Notes under the pieces: generated by a model | What the model was told of the DNA's origin: nothing | What the model saw: only the letters and a program-made list of their open reading frames with translations | Databases searched by the model: none | Shown: piece by piece, positions 1 to 4,736 of the stretch | How the letters are laid out: the number at the start of each line of letters is the position of its first letter | How positions within the stretch are numbered: position 1 is the stretch's first letter | Position numbers and translations under genes: made by a program | DNA from: Nitrososphaerales archaeon TH1177 | GTDB taxonomy: Archaea; Thermoproteota; Nitrososphaeria; Nitrososphaerales; Nitrososphaeraceae | NCBI GenBank assembly: GCA_014523515.1 | Contig: JAATVJ010000378.1 | Span: 1 to 5,641, forward strand | Direction: 5' to 3' | Length of the DNA: 5,641 nt

Positions 1-780
1 AATGTAATCCAATCCTTTTATAAGAGTAGATATCTCTCCCATTCCCGAACTTTCCAGTATCTTAATAGCCCATAATCTTGCTCCAGGGGCAATACCTACA
101 ATACCAAAAGAATTATCTTTGGCAGCGGCAATTCCTGCAAGATGAGTGCCATGACCATGGTCATCATCAGCATTAGTTGCTTCAGGAATAAATGATTTTT
201 CATGAACTACATTTAAATCGTCATGATCTAAATCTATTCCTGTATCTAAAATTGCTATATCTGCATCAACAGTATTCGAATTAATATTTTCTAAATTTAT
301 ATCACCATCTACTCTATCTACACTTTGGGGTATTATCTGACTTTCCGTATGTGAATTTATAAAAGTTGATATTTTTCTATCCTGTCCCACGTATGCTACC
401 AATGGATTATTTTCCAATTGTTCTAAAACTTTATTATTAAAAATCTTTATTGCAAATCCTTTTACTACATAATCATAGACATATAATAATTCGGTTTCTG
501 TATTTTTCAATTCAGAATTATAAAATTCAAGTGGATCTATTGAATTACTTTCTTCTTTATTATCTTCTTGTAGATATACAATGAATTGATTGGGAATTAC
601 ATTATTACTTTCTAAGCGATGATTATCGAGATTTTGATAATTATGAAAATAGTAAAAAGGAATTTCGATATCAAAATCGTTTTCTGCATATGTATTTTCT
701 AATATAGGAATGACTAAAAAGATCCCAAAAGTAGTAATTATTACTAAAAAGCTCATTCTAAAATTATATTGAAGATTCAT
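1..780 (-). CDS. Secreted subtilisin-like serine protease (S8 family), N-terminal part, runs off the left edge
   Basis: Only the first 260 codons lie in the window, and the reading frame is open to base 1. Residues 10-32 form a signal peptide: a hydrophobic stretch followed by T-Y-A and then E-N, so cleavage after A32 is likely. Residues about 60-135 fit an inhibitor-I9-type propeptide (PNQFIVYL, later LENNPLVAYVGQDRKIS, the usual end of a subtilisin prodomain). The catalytic domain starts near residue 150. DTGID (179-183) carries the catalytic Asp179, and HGHGTHLAG (208-216) carries the catalytic His210. The oxyanion Asn and the catalytic Ser would lie beyond the edge. GIAPGARLWAIKIL (229-242) is the usual core strand of the family. 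The enzyme should be exported and act outside the membrane, degrading protein; its substrate is unknown. ATG at 780 was chosen because the signal peptide follows directly; M9 is a possible but less good start. No Shine-Dalgarno motif precedes it. The family is certain; only the biological role is open. Confidence 0.95.
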   Translation of the reverse strand, partial: MNLQYNFRMSFLVIITTFGIFLVIPILENTYAENDFDIEIPFYYFHNYQNLDNHRLESNNVIPNQFIVYLQEDNKEESNSIDPLEFYNSELKNTETELLYVYDYVVKGFAIKIFNNKVLEQLENNPLVAYVGQDRKISTFINSHTESQIIPQSVDRVDGDINLENINSNTVDADIAILDTGIDLDHDDLNVVHEKSFIPEATNADDDHGHGTHLAGIAAAKDNSFGIVGIAPGARLWAIKILESSGMGEISTLIKGLDYI

Positions 781-803
781 ATTTCAATTAACATAAAAAT
801 TTT

Positions 804-811
804 AATTTATA
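804..811 (-). promoter_or_regulatory. Possible TATA box of the subtilisin gene (leaderless start)
   Basis: Read on the minus strand this is TATAAATT, 24-31 bases before the ATG at 780. That is the distance expected for an archaeal TATA box with transcription starting at or next to the start codon. The absence of a Shine-Dalgarno motif agrees with a leaderless mRNA. The surrounding DNA is so AT-rich that such a match easily arises by chance. Confidence 0.3.
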
Positions 812-1094
812 TTTATTAATACTTTTAAAAATTTTTATATATATTAATATAAAGTAAAATATAAAAATAAATTTTTCTCTAATTTCTCTCTATTTTTAAA
901 AGTTATAATGATGTTACTAAATAATATATTAAATTAGTATAGTTATATCTAAAAAATATTTAAAAAATCAATATAAATTGAGATTTCAAAATTACTATAA
1001 AATAATTATATTTCAATATCTATAATAAAGATAGTTTGCCACCATTATCAAATAATTAGAGATATATTTTATAAATATCATCTAATTTTGATAA

Positions 1095-1268
1095 AATACC
1101 ATAATAATAAATGGAATTCAAAAAATTTTAGACAATGACAATCGTCAGGCTTTCTATAGTTGATATTATATAACCTAATATAATATAGTATCAATTCGTG
1201 GAAAAGTAAAAAAGAAGATTTTTGCTGAAGGAGCAAATCGTTATAAAGATGATGATTTGTCCAAATAA
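1095..1268 (+). pseudogene. Decayed coding remnant, possibly aIF1A-like
   Basis: One plus-strand frame reads as protein-like sequence broken by two in-frame stops, TGA at 1161 and TAA at 1176, and closes with TAA at 1266-1268. The first piece contains IQKILDNDNRQAFYS and the last contains VSIRGKVKKKIFAEGANRY, ending KDDDLSK. Both pieces lie in the same frame and are richer in G+C than the surrounding mush, so a gene inactivated by point mutations is more likely than chance. The order K-x-L-x-N-D, then IRGK(V/M)KK followed by an aromatic or hydrophobic residue, recalls the OB-fold of archaeal translation initiation factor 1A (a typical aIF1A has a K-(M/L)-L-G-N-(D/G) piece, then IRGKxRKRVW). 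No start codon or N-terminal part is recognisable. The family suggestion is weak and rests on memory of the motif. A short stop-free C-terminal piece (1179-1265) could instead be chance. Confidence 0.35.
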
Positions 1269-1345
1269 TAAGCTAGGAAGTAAATATATAATATAAAACT
1301 CAAAATAAGATTAGAATAATACTTAAATAATAACTTTTAAAATAA

Positions 1346-1355
1346 TTTATATAAA
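1346..1355 (+). promoter_or_regulatory. Possible TATA box of the 94-residue gene
   Basis: TTTATATAAA lies about 45 bases before the ATG at 1398. Transcription starting about 25 bases downstream of the box would give a leader of roughly 20 bases that includes the purine-rich AGAAAGGAT at 1376-1384, a weak ribosome-binding sequence with a long spacer (about 13 bases) to the ATG. The match is good, but the background is AT-rich. Confidence 0.35.
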
Positions 1356-1397
1356 TTCTTGTTATGATTTAAATAAGAAAGGATACTTAATTTTTTT

Positions 1398-1682
1398 ATG
1401 GTGAATAGAGTTTTGAATGTCCAAGATTTTTTCTTTTTTCCTGGTAAAACAGCACAATTTGAAGGACATTTTCTTACATCATCATTTGATCCAATCCTTA
1501 TAGAAATAACAAAAAAAATAAATGAATCTGTATCTGAAATTCCTAAATATCAATTATTGTTGAATGTCCAAAATTCAAAATCCTATGAAATTTCAGATTG
1601 CAGGATATATAGATTCGAAAATCAAAATTCTGACCATACAATGTGTTATTTTTTCAGTAATGATATTGAAGAGATCAATTAA
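1398..1682 (+). CDS. Small hypothetical protein, 94 residues
   Basis: I do not recognise this protein. It is soluble in character, with no signal peptide or membrane segment. It opens with MVNRVLNVQD followed by four consecutive Phe (11-14) and PGKTAQFEGHF (15-25). An amphipathic stretch ILIEITKKINESVSEI (33-48) probably forms a helix, and the rest (YQLLLNV, YEISDCRIYRF, MCYFF) looks like beta strands, so a small alpha/beta fold is plausible. There are two Cys (68, 83) and no metal-binding pattern. ATG at 1398 is the first in-frame start and has a purine-rich AAAGGA 15-20 bases upstream. The +1 frame stays open past the stop, to a TAA at 1762-1764 (reading NNYLCSKQIILDFEIS after the overlap), so a frameshifted longer gene is possible. 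No neighbour on the same strand is close. It stands alone between two non-coding stretches, and its status as a real gene is uncertain. Confidence 0.5.
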   Translation: MVNRVLNVQDFFFFPGKTAQFEGHFLTSSFDPILIEITKKINESVSEIPKYQLLLNVQNSKSYEISDCRIYRFENQNSDHTMCYFFSNDIEEIN

Positions 1683-1908
1683 TAATTATTTATGTAGTAA
1701 ACAAATTATCTTAGATTTTGAGATATCGATAAATATAAATTTTATAGGCACTCTAATACAATAATTTCTTATTCTTTAATTACATATTAAGTATTATATT
1801 ATACTTATTTTAATTATTCATATTTTAAAATATCATTAAATGACTTGTATAATTAAAAATAAGAAAAAATACATAATATATAAATTTGTCAAGACTAACT
1901 AGTTATAA

Positions 1909-1929
1909 AATTAGAATAAGTTTCTAATT
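1909..1929. repeat. 8-bp inverted repeat / small hairpin
   Basis: AATTAGAA (1909-1916) and TTCTAATT (1922-1929) are exact reverse complements around a 5-base spacer. It lies just beyond the palindrome TAACTAGTTA at 1897-1906. It might be a protein-binding site or a weak hairpin. It is not followed by a T tract, so a terminator role is unlikely, and in such AT-rich DNA it could be chance. Confidence 0.35.
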
Positions 1930-2153
1930 GTAAATAATCAATTTATATATTAATAATTGTTTTAAAAACTAAATATTATCAAAATGATATGAAGTAGACT
2001 TAATATTCTTAATAATAAATTTTATAAAAAAAACTAAATAATTAAATCGCTTTTTCTAACCATAGTTCATCTATTATCTGTAGACAGTATTAATAAATTT
2101 ATTAATATATTTCAACTTAATATTTGATTATTGCATCATTTAATAACTTGTAA

Positions 2154-2163
2154 AGATATATTA
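2154..2163 (+). promoter_or_regulatory. Possible TATA box before the TTG start at 2190
   Basis: AGATATATTA is centred about 32 bases before TTG 2190, which would give a leaderless or nearly leaderless mRNA. No Shine-Dalgarno sequence is present. Many A/T stretches here could score similarly. Confidence 0.25.
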
Positions 2164-2189
2164 ATAATTATATTTTCAATATAATATTA

Positions 2190-2879
2190 TTGCATTATTG
2201 GTTAGGATCTTTTTGTAGAGTAATTAATAATGGTAAATTATACTTTCCAATAAATATTGTAGCTATATCTGATATACTAAAACTAGAAAAAGATTTAGGA
2301 AATAAAATACCTAATAAATCTTGGATGTTGTATTTGCTAGAATTATTTAATATTCAAAATATTGCAGTTGAATTGAACCTCATATGCCAATTCGATAATC
2401 AAAACTACTTCGAGGCAATTTTTTTAGGTATAAATAGATATAGATTTAAGAATGTATTGCCTGAAATTGATCATTCTTATCAACGTATAATTTATTTAGA
2501 CAAAGAAAATAGCCAAATAAATTTTATCTTGACAGATCAAACTACAAATAAATCAGAGATATTTAAGCTCAATATAAAAGATACAAATTTTGATTATAAA
2601 ACCTCAAATCAGTTTACAGGAATAGAATGGTGGAATAAAATGGGTTCTTTTATTTATCCTATAAGATATCAAACAGAGATTTCTCAACTTATGTTTGGCT
2701 TAGTAGATAAAAACGATCCAGAGTCAATTACATTTTTTCCTCATAATGTATTAATTCCCAATAAAGACGGTTCTATTAATGATTATCCTATTACATTTCA
2801 AAATGTTAGATCAAAAAATAACTGTATATGTTATACTATTAGTTATGGTTTATGTAATAATGGACTAGGTTATTCTTAA
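2190..2879 (+). CDS. Hypothetical protein, about 229 residues, probably beta-rich; N terminus uncertain
   Basis: The frame is open from 2154 to the TAA at 2877-2879 and is clearly coding. There is no ATG near its beginning. TTG at 2190 is the first conventional start, giving the N terminus (M)HYWLGSFCRVINNGKLYFP; the first ATG is only at codon 46 (in KSWMLYLLELF). Most of the chain looks like alternating beta strands (YFEAIFLGI, YQRIIYLDKE, INFILTDQTT, SEIFKLNI), and FTGIEWWNKMGSFIYPIRY (142-160) is a notable aromatic, glycine-rich segment. The C terminus has three Cys within residues 212-222. There is no signal peptide in what is visible. The layout (I-x-F strand, then EWW) faintly recalls concanavalin-like or peptidase G1 beta-sandwich proteins, but I cannot identify the catalytic Gln/Glu pair, so no function is assigned. 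Either the gene starts at TTG, probably leaderless from the TATA-like site near 2154-2163, or its 5' end (perhaps with a signal peptide) has been lost. Confidence 0.75.
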   Translation: MHYWLGSFCRVINNGKLYFPINIVAISDILKLEKDLGNKIPNKSWMLYLLELFNIQNIAVELNLICQFDNQNYFEAIFLGINRYRFKNVLPEIDHSYQRIIYLDKENSQINFILTDQTTNKSEIFKLNIKDTNFDYKTSNQFTGIEWWNKMGSFIYPIRYQTEISQLMFGLVDKNDPESITFFPHNVLIPNKDGSINDYPITFQNVRSKNNCICYTISYGLCNNGLGYS

Positions 2880-2900
2880 ATTTTAATTTTAATTTATTTA
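2876..2900 (+). terminator. T-rich archaeal-type terminator of the 229-residue gene
   Basis: Directly over and after the stop codon come repeated runs of the form TTTTAA (AATTTTAATTTTAATTTATT). Archaeal RNA polymerase terminates at T-rich tracts in the coding strand without needing a hairpin, and no hairpin is seen. The call is based on position and composition only. Confidence 0.35.
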
Positions 2901-3074
2901 GATATCAAAGATCGTTATTCATTATGAAAAAATAAATTTGCTACATAAATTACTATCGTATCTATTGCTCAACAAACATCTGTCATCTTTTTTGATTGAT
3001 CAATATTTGAAATATCTTCAAAAATACCTTTGATTTTATATGTCTAAAATAGATAATTATAATTGATTAAGGAT

Positions 3075-3092
3075 ACTATCTAAAAAGATAGT
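3075..3092. repeat. 7-bp hairpin with AAAA loop
   Basis: ACTATCT (3075-3081) and AGATAGT (3086-3092) are exact complements around AAAA. It is about 200 bases beyond the 229-residue gene and is not followed by a T run, so it is probably not that gene's terminator. Confidence 0.4.
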
Positions 3093-3194
3093 TAATATAT
3101 TACTCAATTCAAATAGTGATTATTTAAAAATGTGATTGCATTAAAAAATGAATTGCTTAATTTGTTACTTATTAAAGTTAAATTATTTTTTCAA

Positions 3195-3219
3195 ATATAT
3201 ACTGACTAACTAAAATTCG
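3195..3219 (+). repeat. Left terminal inverted repeat of the MITE-like element
   Basis: It begins ATATATACTGACTAAC and ends with ATTCG. It pairs with 3292-3316 with two mismatches. Confidence 0.75.
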
Positions 3220-3291
3220 TTTACAAATTCTTACTGATAAGATAGGTTAATTATGCTTGAAAATCAGCATTTTTCATATATCTAGAATATG

Positions 3292-3316
3292 CGAAATTTG
3301 GTTAGTCAGTATATAT
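3292..3316 (-). repeat. Right terminal inverted repeat of the MITE-like element
   Basis: On the plus strand it begins CGAAATTTG and ends GTTAGTCAGTATATAT, the reverse complement of 3195-3219 at 23 of 25 positions. Confidence 0.75.
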
Positions 3317-3357
3317 AATAAAACTATTATTATAATAACTCATCATTTTGCTACAAA

Positions 3358-3373
3358 TAGAGTTTAAACTCTA
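3358..3373. repeat. 16-bp perfect palindrome
   Basis: TAGAGTTTAAACTCTA reads the same on both strands. A related half (GGAGTTTAA) occurs about 40 bases further on. Looser outer arms, 3327-3340 and 3388-3398 (AGTTATAATAA against its near complement), flank it, so the whole may fold into a larger cruciform. It lies downstream of both neighbouring genes, so a promoter operator is unlikely here. It could belong to the mobile-element relic next to it or be a recombination or protein-binding site. Confidence 0.55.
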
Positions 3374-3524
3374 ATTAGGATTTTATTAGTTATAATAAAT
3401 TGGAGTTTAATTTTTATTCCATGGCTAAAATAAAAATAAATATACTTAAGTTATAGCATTATTATATTAAAGAATATTGAAACAAATAATTTTTAATAGA
3501 AACCTTCAAACATACTACTAAAAG

Positions 3525-4067
3525 TTATTTTTCAAATTGAATTGTAAGCATAAAATCAGATATTGATATATGAACAGGTTTATTAAAAATTTCATTAAAG
3601 ATTTTTTCTAGTATTTTTTTGTGATACAAAGACCAATTATATCCTAAATCATGCTTTAAAACATATATATGATGATCATTTTCTTGAAGGTGATTAAATT
3701 CCACAAAAGATCTTCTCATTCTAATCTCAAACCATGTTAAAAATGTATCCGGATCTGTTTTCATTTTCATAAAATAAGCTATATCTTGAACTACATTTTT
3801 TCCAAAATTTGAAACCAAACCTAATATTTCTTCTTCATTCATCATATTAAATAGACTTGATATGACGGGTTTAGCCATAGGTATCATGCCGACTTTGGGT
3901 GCATACAAATCCCATTCTATATATCTTTTTAAAATTTTATTAATCAAAGTATTTAGGCTTATATCGTGAAGTTCTGATTCATTTTGTAATGATTTTATGA
4001 CGTCTTCATCTATTCTTAATGTAAAGGTATTTGTCTTTCTTTTATCTTGAACATTACGTTCATCCAT
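3525..4067 (-). CDS. Ribbon-helix-helix DNA-binding protein with a conserved C-terminal domain, 180 residues (paralogue A)
   Basis: Residues 13-19 (NTFTLRI) form the beta strand, 20-33 helix A and 37-51 helix B of a CopG/Arc/MetJ-type ribbon-helix-helix (RHH) domain; such proteins dimerise and insert the strand pair into the major groove. The linker LKRYIEWDLYAPKVGMIP (46-63) leads to a C-terminal domain of about 117 residues with helices (EEEILGLVSNFGKNVVQDIAYFM) followed by beta strands and the motif LKHDLGYNWSLYHKKI (137-152). I do not know this C-terminal domain; it may bind a ligand or mediate oligomerisation. The likely role is a cytoplasmic transcription regulator, judged from the RHH domain alone. 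ATG at 4067 starts just before the RHH strand, has no Shine-Dalgarno motif and fits a short-leader mRNA. The gene follows its paralogue by 80 bases on the same strand. A 72-bp segment (3877-3948) is almost identical to the paralogue (see findings). Confidence 0.9.
   Translation of the reverse strand: MDERNVQDKRKTNTFTLRIDEDVIKSLQNESELHDISLNTLINKILKRYIEWDLYAPKVGMIPMAKPVISSLFNMMNEEEILGLVSNFGKNVVQDIAYFMKMKTDPDTFLTWFEIRMRRSFVEFNHLQENDHHIYVLKHDLGYNWSLYHKKILEKIFNEIFNKPVHISISDFMLTIQFEK
3877..3948 (-). repeat. 72-bp near-identical segment shared with the paralogue (copy 1)
   Basis: This segment matches 4500-4571 at 69 of 72 bases. It encodes residues 41-63 of paralogue A. The three differences (3891, 3933, 3945) are all synonymous. 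Confidence 0.85.
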
Positions 4068-4075
4068 GTATTAAT

Positions 4076-4108
4076 ATTAAGATTTTATCAAATAAATTTT
4101 GTCTTAAT
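4076..4108. promoter_or_regulatory. Inverted repeat in the leader/promoter of paralogue A
   Basis: ATTAAGA (4076-4082) and TCTTAAT (4102-4108) are exact complements separated by 19 bases, 9-41 bases before the ATG. A TATA-like stretch (AATTTATT on the minus strand, about 4090-4098) lies between the arms. The place suits an operator for an RHH protein, possibly autoregulatory, but AT-rich DNA yields such pairs by chance. Confidence 0.25.
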
Positions 4109-4147
4109 TATTCACATGGCTAGATCAATACTTTCTATATACTCTAC

Positions 4148-4678
4148 TTATTCATAAAATTCAATTGAGATGACTCTACTATTATATTTTATATCTACAG
4201 GATTTTTATAATTCTCTTTTGATATCAATTCAAAAATAGTTTTGTGGTAAAGTGACCAATTTTCACCCATTCCATGTTTCATTATAAATGTATGTTTATT
4301 TTTTTCTATTGTATACATAATTTCAATAGATGAATTTTGGAGTCTCATCTTGAACCAATTCAAAAACAAAATCCAATCTATTTTTTTGTTCATAAACAAT
4401 AATATATCTTCCAATTCATTCTTTCCAACATTAGTAGCTAATTCAATAATTTCTTGTTTACTTCTTTTTTCAAAAAGCTTCTCAAGGAGTAACCTTGGAA
4501 TAGGTATCATGCCTACTTTGGGTGCATACAAATCCCATTCTATATATCTTTTTAAGATTTTATTAATTAAATTACTAACACTTATTTGATCTTTTTCTCC
4601 TTCTTCTCTAATTTTCTCCAATATCTTGTTCTCTATTCGGAAAGTCATAGGTTTTGTTCTTTTAGAGTCAATGTCCAT
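4148..4678 (-). CDS. Ribbon-helix-helix DNA-binding protein with a conserved C-terminal domain, 176 residues (paralogue B)
   Basis: It has the same architecture as paralogue A. The RHH strand is PMTFRI (10-15), helix A lies about 16-29 and helix B about 34-47. The linker LKRYIEWDLYAPKVGMIP (42-59) precedes a C-terminal domain that aligns with A without gaps over 117 residues (43 identities by hand count). Shared motifs are N-x-GKN (83-87), FLNWF (105-109), MKHGMGENWSLYHK (133-146) and a final I-x-F strand. Conservation of K-H-x-x-G-x-NWSLYHK in both copies suggests it is the functional core of the domain, possibly a ligand pocket, but this is inference. It is presumably a cytoplasmic transcription regulator; A and B could form homo- or heterodimers. 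ATG at 4678 gives a standard short tail before the RHH strand. It has a good TATA-like box and an inverted repeat just upstream, and lies 58 bases after the membrane-protein gene on the same strand. Confidence 0.9.
   Translation of the reverse strand: MDIDSKRTKPMTFRIENKILEKIREEGEKDQISVSNLINKILKRYIEWDLYAPKVGMIPIPRLLLEKLFEKRSKQEIIELATNVGKNELEDILLFMNKKIDWILFLNWFKMRLQNSSIEIMYTIEKNKHTFIMKHGMGENWSLYHKTIFELISKENYKNPVDIKYNSRVISIEFYE
4500..4571 (-). repeat. 72-bp near-identical segment shared with the paralogue (copy 2)
   Basis: Partner of 3877-3948 at an offset of 623 bases. It encodes residues 37-59 of paralogue B. Confidence 0.85.
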
Positions 4679-4688
4679 AATATGATTC

Positions 4689-4703
4689 GGATATACAGTA
4701 TCC
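4689..4703. promoter_or_regulatory. Inverted repeat GGATA-N5-TATCC at the expected transcription start of paralogue B
   Basis: GGATA (4689-4693) and TATCC (4699-4703) are exact complements around five bases. They lie 11-25 bases before the ATG and overlap the start site predicted from the TATA-like box. This is among the most G+C-rich spots of the intergenic DNA and a natural operator position for an RHH repressor. Confidence 0.35.
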
Positions 4704-4710
4704 CTCTTCT

Positions 4711-4720
4711 ATTTAAAAAT
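4711..4720 (-). promoter_or_regulatory. TATA-like box upstream of paralogue B
   Basis: Read on the minus strand it is ATTTTTAAAT with purine-rich GAAGAAAT just upstream, resembling an archaeal BRE/TATA pair. It is centred about 37 bases before the ATG at 4678, predicting a leader of around 12 bases. It suggests that B (and perhaps A) has its own promoter apart from the membrane-protein gene. Confidence 0.4.
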
Positions 4721-4736
4721 TATTTCTTCTATTTCC

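Larger units (their letters stand above)
781..1397. other. AT-rich intergenic region between divergent genes
   Basis: This stretch separates the minus-strand subtilisin from the plus-strand small gene at 1398. It should contain promoters for both directions. Apart from the coding remnant at 1095-1268 and the two TATA-like sites listed separately, I see only simple A/T-rich sequence with stop codons in all frames, and no tRNA or rRNA. Confidence 0.6.
1683..2189. other. AT-rich non-coding stretch
   Basis: No gene can be supported here: stops are dense in all six frames. It holds a 10-bp palindrome TAACTAGTTA (1897-1906), an 8-bp inverted repeat (1909-1929), and a TATA-like AGATATATTA (2154-2163) that may serve the gene starting at 2190. 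A near-duplicate of the sequence around that start (ATTATTGCATCATT) occurs at 2127-2140. Confidence 0.55.
3195..3316. mobile_element. MITE-like non-coding element with 25-bp terminal inverted repeats
   Basis: The left end 3195-3219 and the right end 3292-3316 are reverse complements at 23 of 25 positions, including a perfect outer 16 bp (ATATATACTGACTAAC). The two mismatches are at 3211/3300 and 3215/3296. The element is about 122 bp long and has no open frame. Its centre carries a small imperfect hairpin (ATGCTTGA, AAA, TCAGCAT at 3253-3270). Short length, long terminal repeats and lack of coding capacity are typical of MITEs moved in trans by a transposase of a related insertion sequence. 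The ends sit in TATATA, which would suit a family that targets TA, such as IS630/Tc1, but a clear target duplication cannot be told apart from the AT-rich flanks. An alternative is a structured RNA or a large protein-binding site. Confidence 0.6.
2880..3524. other. Intergenic region between convergent genes, with a MITE-like element and palindromes
   Basis: This stretch lies between the ends of the 229-residue gene (plus) and the RHH gene (minus), so no promoter is needed here. It contains a hairpin at 3075-3092, the inverted-repeat element at 3195-3316, and a 16-bp palindrome at 3358-3373 with a nearby half copy at about 3402-3410. No gene can be supported. Confidence 0.6.

Noticed and set aside
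781..1397. tRNA or other structured RNA genes in the long AT-rich gaps
   Set aside because: I found no GTTC-A-A T-loop with matching acceptor stem; the stretches are too A/T-rich for a stable tRNA.
1564..1764. Plus-strand open frame of 66 codons overlapping the 94-residue gene
   Set aside because: It starts inside the other gene, lacks any ribosome-binding or promoter signal, and its first half is low in protein-like character; only its distal part may be a frameshifted continuation, noted under findings.
2988..3001. Palindrome ATTGATCAAT
   Set aside because: Only 10 bp and AT-rich; expected by chance in this composition and without a neighbouring promoter.
2949..3048. Protein-like string (IVSIAQQTSVIFFD, stop, SIFEISSKI) in one plus-strand frame
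   Set aside because: Codon choice looks coding-like for about 30 residues, but there is an in-frame stop, no recognisable motif and no continuation on either side; chance cannot be excluded.
3195..3316. Reading the inverted repeats as a CRISPR array or as a Rho-independent terminator
   Set aside because: There are only two inverted (not direct) copies and no spacer series; the arms are too far apart and too long for a simple terminator, and archaea do not rely on bacterial-type hairpin terminators.
4350..4589. Plus-strand open frame of 79 codons inside paralogue B
   Set aside because: It lies entirely antisense to a well-supported RHH gene with a conserved paralogue; its protein is low-complexity Leu/Ile/Ser sequence, so it is a shadow.
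3525..4678. RHH pair as a toxin-antitoxin module
   Set aside because: Both genes encode RHH proteins of similar length with an extended C-terminal domain; no small toxin-like partner (PIN, RelE, HEPN) is adjacent, so this reading has no support.
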